Part shown: in pieces, positions 43,099 through 50,228 of the stretch
How the letters are laid out: every line of letters begins with the position of its first letter
How positions within the stretch are numbered: the first letter of the stretch is position 1
Source of the DNA: an uncultured Phocaeicola sp.
GTDB taxonomy: Bacteria; Bacteroidota; Bacteroidia; Bacteroidales; Bacteroidaceae
Reading direction: 5' to 3'
NCBI GenBank assembly: GCA_958434805.1
Contig: CAUBDX010000022.1
Span: 1 to 54,310 of the forward strand
Length of the DNA stretch: 54,310 nucleotides
The notes under the pieces: generated by a model
What the model was told of the DNA's origin: nothing
Databases searched by the model: none
The model's input: the letters and a program-made list of their open reading frames with translations, nothing else
Program-made: the position numbers and the translations under genes

Positions 43099-43131
43099 TA
43101 CATTTGCACAAATGCATTTCAATTTGTGCAA
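43099..43131 (+). promoter_or_regulatory. Acyl-CoA synthetase promoter with operator-like palindrome
   Basis: TACATTTG (43099-43106) is a -7 element. Overlapping its end is a 10-bp perfect inverted repeat TTGCACAAAT (43104-43113) and ATTTGTGCAA (43122-43131), covering the expected transcription start. This is a good repressor-site position. Confidence 0.55.
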
Positions 43132-43151
43132 TTTTATTTAATAAAACAGAT

Positions 43152-44810
43152 ATGGATAAAAGTTTCATTTCAATTATAGAAACAAGCATCAAGCAAAACT
43201 GGGACTTAGATGCACTGACAGATTACAAGGGAGCTACCCTGCAGTATAAAGACTTGGCACGGAAAATAGAAAAACTCCACATCCTGCTGGCCGAAAGCGG
43301 AGTAAAACCCGGCGACAAAGTTGCCCTATGCGGGCGAAACAGTTCCCATTGGGGAGTTGCACTCCTTGCCATCATGACCTACGGAGCCGTAGCTGTACCC
43401 ATTCTGCATGAATTTAAAGCCGACAACGTACATAACATTGTCAACCACTCTGATGCCCGCCTGCTTTTTGTGGGAGACGTCGTATGGGAAGCACTGAATG
43501 AAGCCGAGATGCCCAACCTTGAAGGAATCATTCTGATGACCGACTTTACCCTGCTGGTTTGCCGCAGCAAGAAACTGGAATATGCCCGCGAGCACTTGAA
43601 TGAAATGTTCGGCAAAAAATTCCCGCGCAATTTCCGCCGCGAACACGTAAGTTACCGCCGCGATCTGGCTGAAGAACTTGCTATCATCAACTACACATCG
43701 GGAACTACCAGCTTCTCCAAAGGGGTCATGATTCCTTACCGTGCCTTATGGTCGAATACCCGGTTTGCCTTCGAAGTGATGAACCTCAAGCCCGGAAACC
43801 GGGTTATATCCATCTTGCCGATGGCACACATGTATGGTCTGGCTTTTGAATTCCTCTACGAAGTATGTGCGGGATGTCATGTGTATTTCCTCACCCGCAT
43901 GCCCAGCCCGAAAATCATTTTCCAGGCATTCTCTGATGTAAAACCACACATCGTCATTGCCGTACCCCTCATCATTGAAAAAATCATCAAGAAAAACATC
44001 CTGCCCAAGCTGGAAACACTGAAGATGAAAATCTTGCTGAAAGTTCCTCTGATTAACGACAAAATCAAAGCTACCGTACGCGAACACATGATTCAGGCTT
44101 TCGGAGGAAACTTTTATGAGCTGATTATCGGAGGTGCGGCTTTCAACCAAGACATTGAGAAACTGCTGCGCAGCATTGACTTCCCTTATACCGTAGGCTA
44201 CGGCATGACCGAATGTGCCCCCATCATCTGCTATGAAGACTGGCTCCGCTTCAAACCCGGCTCATGCGGAAAGGCTGCTCCGCGCATGGAGGTAAAAATA
44301 GACAGCAGTGACCCTGAAAATATCGTAGGCGAAATCCTTGCACGAGGTGAAAACGTCATGCTGGGATATTATAAAAACCCGGAATCGACCGCACAGGTCA
44401 TCGATAAAGAAGGATGGCTGCATACGGGCGACCTCGGTATCATGGATGCTGAAGGCAATGTAACCATCAAGGGACGCAGCAAGAACATGCTCCTCGGTCC
44501 GTCCGGACAAAACATCTATCCGGAAGAAATAGAAGACAAGCTGAACAACCTTCCGCTGGTAAGCGAAAGCATCGTCATCCAGCAAAGCGACAACAAGCTG
44601 GCTGCTTTAATCTACCCCGACTTTGATGACGCTTACGCGCAGGGCATGACTAATGCAGACATCGAAAAAGTCATGGAGGAAAACCGCGTGGCTCTCAATG
44701 CCGAACTGCCGGCTTACTCTCAGATAGCCCGTGTGAAAATCTATCCGGAAGAATTTGAAAAGACTCCGAAAAAGAGTATCAAGCGATTCCTTTATCAAGA
44801 CGTTAAATAA
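43152..44810 (+). CDS. Long-chain fatty-acid-CoA ligase-like (AMP-binding)
   Basis: This is a 552-residue ANL-superfamily enzyme. Motifs: ALCGRNSSHWGVALLA, INYTSGTTSFSKGVMIPYR (P-loop-like A3), GYGMTECAPII (A5), GWLHTGDLG (A7) and a C-terminal KSIKRFLY with the catalytic Lys (A10). It activates fatty or other carboxylic acids with ATP and CoA. The start at 43152 is chosen because the family begins near here. A palindrome at the promoter suggests control by a fatty-acid-responsive regulator (inference). The surface repeat protein follows by 5 bases. Confidence 0.92.
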   Translation: MDKSFISIIETSIKQNWDLDALTDYKGATLQYKDLARKIEKLHILLAESGVKPGDKVALCGRNSSHWGVALLAIMTYGAVAVPILHEFKADNVHNIVNHSDARLLFVGDVVWEALNEAEMPNLEGIILMTDFTLLVCRSKKLEYAREHLNEMFGKKFPRNFRREHVSYRRDLAEELAIINYTSGTTSFSKGVMIPYRALWSNTRFAFEVMNLKPGNRVISILPMAHMYGLAFEFLYEVCAGCHVYFLTRMPSPKIIFQAFSDVKPHIVIAVPLIIEKIIKKNILPKLETLKMKILLKVPLINDKIKATVREHMIQAFGGNFYELIIGGAAFNQDIEKLLRSIDFPYTVGYGMTECAPIICYEDWLRFKPGSCGKAAPRMEVKIDSSDPENIVGEILARGENVMLGYYKNPESTAQVIDKEGWLHTGDLGIMDAEGNVTIKGRSKNMLLGPSGQNIYPEEIEDKLNNLPLVSESIVIQQSDNKLAALIYPDFDDAYAQGMTNADIEKVMEENRVALNAELPAYSQIARVKIYPEEFEKTPKKSIKRFLYQDVK

Positions 44811-44815
44811 AAACA

Positions 44816-46063
44816 ATGAAAATAAAGTCCCTCATCATGGCTTGGCTCCTGCTGGCTTCACTGCCGGCCGGAGCAACTTCTCTTTCAGATCAGAAAGCAA
44901 AAGGACTGAAAAAAGGAGCCAACGTGTCACTCAATGTGACCAACAAAAAAAAGAACCCTCACCAAACCTACTTCAACTTCGGTCTGCTTAGCAATTTCAG
45001 CAGTCTGAACGGAGCAGGCATCAATTTGATTTCCAGCATCGTACATCAAAACGTGAAAGGCGTACAGCTGTCGGGATTCTTGAATATCAGCGGGCTCAAT
45101 GCCTCCGGACTCCAGTTGGCTGGCGTCGCCAATCTCGCAGGGAAAGACGCAAACGGCATGTCGCTTGCCGGACTGATGAACATCAGCGGAAAATCAACCC
45201 GAGGCATCCAAATTTCCGGACTGGGAAACATCACCGGCCAGAACCTGAATGGGGTAGCTGTCAGCGGACTGGTAAATATCACCGGAGACAACAGCAACGG
45301 CATGCAGGTGGCAGGATTGGCCAACATCACAAGTGAAAACCATAACGGACTTGCCATAGGCGGACTGATGAATGCTGCCGCTAAGAACAGCAACGGACTG
45401 CAACTCACTGCCCTGCTGAACATAGCTGGGAATGAAAACCGGGGGGTACAGCTGGCTGGATTAGGCAATGTGAACGTGAAAAACAAAGGAGTGCAGTTCA
45501 GCTTTTTAAACTATAGTGCACAGAATAACGGACTGCAGCTTGGTATAGGCAATATTGCCAATCAGGGAGACAGAGGAGTACAACTGGGATTGGTCAATGT
45601 CAGTGCCGACAAGAAAACGCATCAGATAGGCTGCATCAATATCAAACCCGGCACCCGTACCCAAATGATTCTCTCGGGCGGAAACTCCAGCAAGTTCAAC
45701 CTGGCCGTACGCTTCAAGAACCGCTTTGCCTACACCCAGCTGGGAACAGGAGTCTACCATTTAGGTCTTGACCGCGATTTCTCGCTCAGCGGATTCTATC
45801 GTGCCGGAGTTTATTATCCCCTCACCTCACGCCTCGATGTCAGTGCCGATTTGGGCTACTACCATATTGAGAGTTTCGATAACAAACACCAGGGATACCC
45901 TGCCCGTCTGTATGCCATCCAGCCCCGCATCAACTTAGAATATGCCATCACTCCCCGTTTTGGACTCACCGCATCGGGAGGTTATGAATGGCTGCGCGGT
46001 TACAAAGGTGCAGGGAAAATAGACGACAAAGCCGTATTTGAAATCGGCATCGTCTTATTTTAA
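44816..46063 (+). CDS. Surface protein with twelve 16-residue repeats (LA_2272-like)
   Basis: This 415-residue protein has a signal peptide (MKIKSLIMAWLLLASLPAGA). From about residue 80 to 265 it is built of roughly twelve units of 14-16 residues, such as GLQLAGVANLAGKDAN and GMQVAGLANITSENHN (G-hydrophobic-Q-L-x-G-L-x-N-I pattern). A beta-barrel-like C-terminal 130 residues follows (TQLGTGVYHLGLDRD, YQHIESFDN-like). The style is that of LA_2272 surface-repeat proteins. The repeats may form a beta-helix. Function is unknown. Confidence 0.75.
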   Translation: MKIKSLIMAWLLLASLPAGATSLSDQKAKGLKKGANVSLNVTNKKKNPHQTYFNFGLLSNFSSLNGAGINLISSIVHQNVKGVQLSGFLNISGLNASGLQLAGVANLAGKDANGMSLAGLMNISGKSTRGIQISGLGNITGQNLNGVAVSGLVNITGDNSNGMQVAGLANITSENHNGLAIGGLMNAAAKNSNGLQLTALLNIAGNENRGVQLAGLGNVNVKNKGVQFSFLNYSAQNNGLQLGIGNIANQGDRGVQLGLVNVSADKKTHQIGCINIKPGTRTQMILSGGNSSKFNLAVRFKNRFAYTQLGTGVYHLGLDRDFSLSGFYRAGVYYPLTSRLDVSADLGYYHIESFDNKHQGYPARLYAIQPRINLEYAITPRFGLTASGGYEWLRGYKGAGKIDDKAVFEIGIVLF

Positions 46064-46102
46064 TTAATAAATACTAAAAGAACAATCATCTTGTTTTGGC
46101 GT

Positions 46103-46132
46103 ATAAACAATCGGGTCTTACCGCTTGTTTAT
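46103..46132. repeat. Inverted repeat upstream of tpx
   Basis: ATAAACAATCGG (46103-46114) and its imperfect complement (46121-46132, one mismatched pair) with a 6-base loop, 32 bases before tpx. It could be an operator or an mRNA hairpin. Confidence 0.45.
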
Positions 46133-46163
46133 CTGGCAGAACAAAACTAAAACCATAACAATC

Positions 46164-46667
46164 ATGGCAAAGACAGCATTTAACGGAAGTCCGGTAACTT
46201 TAGCCGGCAACTTTGTAGAAACAGGAGTACAAGCTCCGGAGTTTTCATTGGTAAAGGGTGACTTAAGCAACTTTACCCTCGCTGACGTAAAAGGTAAATA
46301 TGCCCTGCTCAATATCTTCCCCAGCATGGATACAGGTGTATGTGCTGCTTCAGTACGCAAGTTCAATAAGCTGGCAGCTGAAATGCCCAATACCGTGGTA
46401 CTGGCCATTTCAAAAGACCTTCCCTTTGCACAAGGTCGTTTCTGCACAGCTGAAGGTATCGAAAACGTAGTTTCTCTGTCTGATTACCGCTACACTTCCC
46501 ACTTCGGAGAACAATATGGTGTATTGATAACCGACGGTCCTTTATGCGGTTTGCTTACCCGTGCAGTGGTAGTTATCAACCCTGAAGGAAAAGTGGTGTA
46601 TACCGAACTGGTTCCTGAAATCACGCAAGAGCCGAACTATGAAGCAGCCCTGGCTGCCATCAAGTAA
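46164..46667 (+). CDS. tpx: Thiol peroxidase
   Basis: This atypical 2-Cys peroxiredoxin reduces hydroperoxides using thioredoxin. The 167-residue protein has the peroxidatic Cys in [15 protein letters not shown] and the resolving Cys in [13 protein letters not shown], with an [10 protein letters not shown] approach. The start at 46164 ([17 protein letters not shown]) is the normal Tpx beginning; upstream in-frame codons are not family-like. A strong terminator follows. Confidence 0.96.
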   Translation: MAKTAFNGSPVTLAGNFVETGVQAPEFSLVKGDLSNFTLADVKGKYALLNIFPSMDTGVCAASVRKFNKLAAEMPNTVVLAISKDLPFAQGRFCTAEGIENVVSLSDYRYTSHFGEQYGVLITDGPLCGLLTRAVVVINPEGKVVYTELVPEITQEPNYEAALAAIK

Positions 46668-46731
46668 AGCGAAAAATTTATCAAGGCTACTGTAAAATAA
46701 TTCAAGTGCAGTAGAATTCAGATTACTCTTC

Positions 46732-46774
46732 CCGCCGGATATGCTTACTGAAAGGCATATCCGGCGGTTTTTTT
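46732..46774 (+). terminator. Terminator of tpx
   Basis: A perfect 13-bp stem CCGCCGGATATGC and complement with a 10-base loop is followed by seven T. It is 65 bases past the tpx stop. Confidence 0.9.
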
Positions 46775-46830
46775 CTTTCCTTCACCCACAAAAACAGAAT
46801 AAATCAAGCAAAAATGCACAAGAAGATTGT

Positions 46831-46838
46831 TACCTTTG
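46831..46838 (+). promoter_or_regulatory. -7 element of hsd operon
   Basis: TACCTTTG matches TAnnTTTG 54 bases before the hsdM start. There is no -33 TTTG at normal distance. Confidence 0.45.
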
Positions 46839-46892
46839 CCATATCAACATTCAGAACCGGGGCATACAGTCCCAAACAAGAAACAGAAACCA

Positions 46893-48410
46893 ATGATTAC
46901 AGGCGAAATTAAAAATCAGATAGACCAGATTTGGGATACCTTCTTCGTGGCAGGCATCACCAACCCCATTACCGTACTTGAGCAGATGACGTATATCTTC
47001 TTCATGAAAATGCTCGACGACAAGCAGCTGCAGGAAGAACAAAATGCCGAGCTCTGGGGAGGCACACTCTTAAACCCCACCTTCCTGAAAGGAGAACGAT
47101 GGGTGAACCCCGATGCAGTGAGCGAAGAAGAAAAGCAGGGAGTGCCTTATGAGAACCTGCGCTGGCATGTATTCAAAAACCTGGGAGCCGACAACATGTT
47201 CAAGCTGGTACGGCAGAGTGTATTCGAGTTTATCAAACACATCGGAACCGGAGAAGAAAGTGCCTACAGCCGCTACATGAAATCTGCCATTTTCCTCATC
47301 CCAAACGCACGCACCTTGGTGAAAGTGGTAGAAGGAGTCAATGCCCTCGACATGAACAACCGCGATGCCATGGGCGATGTATATGAGTATATCTTGGGCA
47401 AGATGGCTGCCTCGGGCACCAACGGACAGTTTCGTACGCCCCGTCATATCATCCGCATGATTGTAGAGATGATGGAACCCAAGGCTCACGATTATATCTG
47501 CGACCCTGCCATGGGGTCGGCAGGCTTTCTGGTGGAAGCCGTGAAGTATATCAAAGAACAGGGAGAGATGGCGCAATATGCAGCGAAAGAAATTCAGCAT
47601 ATCAAAACCAGCATGATCAACGGGTATGATACCGACCAGACCATGCTGCGCATCGGGGCGATGAACTTGCTGCTGCATGACATCACCGCTCCCGAACTGG
47701 CTTGGCGTGACTCGCTCTCTGAGCAGAACGACGACGAACGGTGTTACAGCCTCATCATGGCTAATCCGCCCTTTGCCGGAAGCTTGGACAAGGGAAATGT
47801 GAACAAGAAAATCCTGGCGTATGCCAACACCAGCAAGACCGAGCTGCTCTTCCTTGCCCAATTTGTACGCTCACTGGAAATCGGGGGTCGTTGCGCCAGC
47901 ATTGTACCCGACGGCGTACTCTTCGGCTCCAGCAAAGCCCACTTGGCTATCCGCAAGGAAATTGTAGACCATCAGCAGCTGCGTGCGGTGATTTCCATGC
48001 CGAGCGGTGTGTTCAAGCCCTATGCCGGTGTGTCGACTGCTGTATTGGTATTTACCAAGACCAACAGTGGCGGCACAGACAAGGTATGGTTTTACGATAT
48101 GAAAGCCGACGGCTATTCATTGGATGACAAGCGTTCGCCCATCAGCGACAATGATATTCCCGATGTGGTGGCTCGCTTCCGTCACCTGGAGGCTGAATCC
48201 GGACGGAGCCGCAAGGAGCAGAGCTTCCTTGTTCCGGTAGAGGAAATCCGGAAGAATGACTACGACCTTTCCATCAATAAATACAAGGAGGTGGAACGTG
48301 AAAAGGTGGAATATGAACCGGTAACTGATATTCTGACCCGATTGGAGCAAACGGAAAGCCAATACCTGAAGGGGTATAGCGAACTATATAAGATGCTGGA
48401 GGAGAGATGA
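46893..48410 (+). CDS. hsdM: Type I restriction-modification system, methyltransferase subunit
   Basis: This 505-residue N6-adenine methyltransferase subunit has an N-terminal helical domain (TGEIKNQIDQIWDTFFVAG) and SAM motif I DPAMGSAGFLVEA, with catalytic motif IV ANPPFAGSLDKG. A C-terminal helical part contacts HsdS. It modifies host DNA at the site set by HsdS. The start at 46893 is chosen as MITGEIKNQID; the upstream in-frame part is not family-like. It is the first gene of the hsd operon, and its TGA overlaps a 30-codon ORF start. Confidence 0.95.
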   Translation: MITGEIKNQIDQIWDTFFVAGITNPITVLEQMTYIFFMKMLDDKQLQEEQNAELWGGTLLNPTFLKGERWVNPDAVSEEEKQGVPYENLRWHVFKNLGADNMFKLVRQSVFEFIKHIGTGEESAYSRYMKSAIFLIPNARTLVKVVEGVNALDMNNRDAMGDVYEYILGKMAASGTNGQFRTPRHIIRMIVEMMEPKAHDYICDPAMGSAGFLVEAVKYIKEQGEMAQYAAKEIQHIKTSMINGYDTDQTMLRIGAMNLLLHDITAPELAWRDSLSEQNDDERCYSLIMANPPFAGSLDKGNVNKKILAYANTSKTELLFLAQFVRSLEIGGRCASIVPDGVLFGSSKAHLAIRKEIVDHQQLRAVISMPSGVFKPYAGVSTAVLVFTKTNSGGTDKVWFYDMKADGYSLDDKRSPISDNDIPDVVARFRHLEAESGRSRKEQSFLVPVEEIRKNDYDLSINKYKEVEREKVEYEPVTDILTRLEQTESQYLKGYSELYKMLEER

Positions 48411-48499
48411 TACTGTTAGCCAAGGTACTAGCATTTGGAAATCACGATTTCCAAATGCTTAAATTGCAACATGAATTAAAGATGGAGGGAAAGGTATGA
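48407..48499 (+). CDS. 30-codon ORF between hsdM and hsdS
   Basis: ATG at 48407 overlaps the hsdM stop (ATGA), and the TGA at 48497-48499 overlaps the hsdS start (ATGA). The predicted peptide is MILLAKVLAFGNHDFQ and ends LKLQHELKMEGKV. A perfect palindrome (48430-48459) lies inside it. Whether it is translated or only couples ribosomes from hsdM to hsdS is unknown. Confidence 0.45.
   Translation: MILLAKVLAFGNHDFQMLKLQHELKMEGKV
48430..48459. repeat. Perfect 14-bp palindrome in hsdM-hsdS junction
   Basis: AGCATTTGGAAATC and its exact complement are separated by only two bases (AC). There is no T run after it, so it is not an ordinary terminator. Confidence 0.75.
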
Positions 48500-49602
48500 G
48501 AAAGGATTGGGAATATAAGAAATGGGCCGATGTACTAACAATAATAAATGGGAAAAACCAAAAAGCAGTAGAATCTATAGATGGAACATATCCCATATAT
48601 GGAAGTGGTGGCATAATGGGATATGCTAATGATTGGTTATGTCCAGAGAATTGCACAATTATTGGAAGAAAAGGAAATATTAATAAACCTATATTTGTAG
48701 AGAGCAAATTTTGGAACGTTGATACCGCATTTGGGCTTAATAGCAATCAAAATTTATTAGCATCCAAATACCTATACTATTTCTGTCTAAATTATGATTT
48801 TAATCGTCATAATAAGGCTGTTACTATTCCAAGTTTAACAAAAGTAGATTTACTTAAAATAGAAATGCCTCTTCCTCCTAAGCCCACCCAGCTCGCCATC
48901 GTTGCCGAACTCGACAAGATAAACGAGTTGATTCAGCTAAAGAAGCAGCAACTGAAAGACTATGACCAATTAGCTCAAAGCATCTTCTATGAGATGTTTG
49001 GCGACCCCGTGGAGAATGAAAAGGGATGGGAAGTGAAAAATATAGAATCTGTATGCTCTTCAATTGTAAGAGGACCATTTGGAAGTGCACTAAAAAAAGA
49101 TTTCTTTGTTCCCAAAAATAATTCAACTTATAAAATATACGAACAAAAAAACGCCATACAAAAGAATGCAAGCATAGGAAGTTATTATATCACCGAAGAA
49201 AGATTTAAAGAATTATCAAGATTTGAATTACTGCCTGGTGATATTATAATGAGTTGTTCGGGAACTATAGGTGAATTATACAGAATCCCTGTGAATGCTG
49301 AAAAAGGTATTATGAATCAAGCTTTACTTAAATTTTCATTGCTTAAACAAATAAACTTCCTTTATTTTCTCTACTTAATGGATTACGTAAAAAAAGAATT
49401 TACGATTAGAGGATCAGGATTACAAAACATAGGTTCTGTAAAAATTATTAAGTCAATGAAATTCGGTCTCCCTCCCCTCCCCTTGCAGCAACAATTTGCC
49501 GCCCGCATCGAAGCCATCGAACGGCAGAAGCAGCAAGTCAGTGAAACGATAAAAGACCTCGAAACCTTACTCGCCTCACGGATGCAGTACTGGTTCGACT
49601 AA
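48496..49602 (+). CDS. hsdS: Type I restriction-modification system, specificity subunit
   Basis: HsdS determines the DNA sequence recognised. The 368-residue protein has two target-recognition domains (about residues 1-130 and 175-330) separated by a conserved helical spacer with QLAIVAELDKINELIQLKKQQLKDYDQLAQ. A second such spacer is near the end (QQQFAARIEAIERQKQQ). The two TRD coding parts are AT rich and the spacers GC rich, the usual mosaic. A strong purine-rich RBS (GGAGGGAAAGG) precedes the start. Only one hsdS is present. Confidence 0.93.
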   Translation: MRKDWEYKKWADVLTIINGKNQKAVESIDGTYPIYGSGGIMGYANDWLCPENCTIIGRKGNINKPIFVESKFWNVDTAFGLNSNQNLLASKYLYYFCLNYDFNRHNKAVTIPSLTKVDLLKIEMPLPPKPTQLAIVAELDKINELIQLKKQQLKDYDQLAQSIFYEMFGDPVENEKGWEVKNIESVCSSIVRGPFGSALKKDFFVPKNNSTYKIYEQKNAIQKNASIGSYYITEERFKELSRFELLPGDIIMSCSGTIGELYRIPVNAEKGIMNQALLKFSLLKQINFLYFLYLMDYVKKEFTIRGSGLQNIGSVKIIKSMKFGLPPLPLQQQFAARIEAIERQKQQVSETIKDLETLLASRMQYWFD

Positions 49603-49617
49603 TATATACTTACCACT

Positions 49618-50046
49618 ATGCAGAAAATATTTGAAACAACCTTACCAAACAATTACGCTGTCTGCATACACCACAACTGCAAACAGGCAGACACATGCCT
49701 CCATCAGTTGGCTTACCGCCTGCTGGTGGATAAAGAAAACTTCATGCGACTCATTAACCCCACCCGATGCACAAAAGAAGCATCGTGCCCGTATTACAGA
49801 AACAGCCAGCCGGTTACCTTTGCACGCGGATTTACCGGATTCAAGAAACAGCTCTCGATGGAACAATATCAGAAGTTCATGAACATACGGACTGCCCTGC
49901 TGGGACGAAACGTCTACTTCAAACAGAGAAAAGGAGCCGTGGCTCTCTCGCCCGAAGAACAAAACGATATTAAAGAAACACTTCACCAACTGGGCGTATG
50001 CACCGAGGTGACTTTTGATAACTACGAAGAAACTCCACGCTGGTAA
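49618..50046 (+). CDS. DUF6078-like protein within the hsd operon
   Basis: This 142-residue protein has Cys/His positions near the N-terminus (CIHHNCKQADTCLHQLAYRLL) and CTKEASCPYYRNSQPVTFARGF, then GRNVYFKQRKGAVALSPEEQ and a C-terminal FDNYEETPRW. I recall this pattern as the Bacteroidetes DUF6078 family, which has no known function. The two CxxxxC-like clusters may bind a metal. It sits between hsdS and hsdR on the same strand, 15 bases after hsdS. Confidence 0.65.
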   Translation: MQKIFETTLPNNYAVCIHHNCKQADTCLHQLAYRLLVDKENFMRLINPTRCTKEASCPYYRNSQPVTFARGFTGFKKQLSMEQYQKFMNIRTALLGRNVYFKQRKGAVALSPEEQNDIKETLHQLGVCTEVTFDNYEETPRW

Positions 50047-50079
50047 CCATGCACGCATCCCACCCTTACAGCCGTCTCA

Positions 50080-50163
50080 GTTTCCCGTGAGAAAACTCTG
50101 GTTTTCCCGTGAAGAAACTCCGGTTTCTCGGTGGGAAAACTCCGGTTTCTCCGTGAGAAACTG
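50080..50163. repeat. Array of four 21-22 bp palindromic units upstream of hsdR
   Basis: Units GTTTCCCGTGAGAAAACTCTG, GTTTTCCCGTGAAGAAACTC, GTTTCTCGGTGGGAAAACTC and GTTTCTCCGTGAGAAACTG follow directly. Each is a small hairpin around CCGTGA or CGGTGG. Confidence 0.7.
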
Positions 50164-50228
50164 AACGGGACTTTACTACGACAACTGCAAACCATAGGAA
50201 GAACTTCCATAAACCCTTTACATGAATT

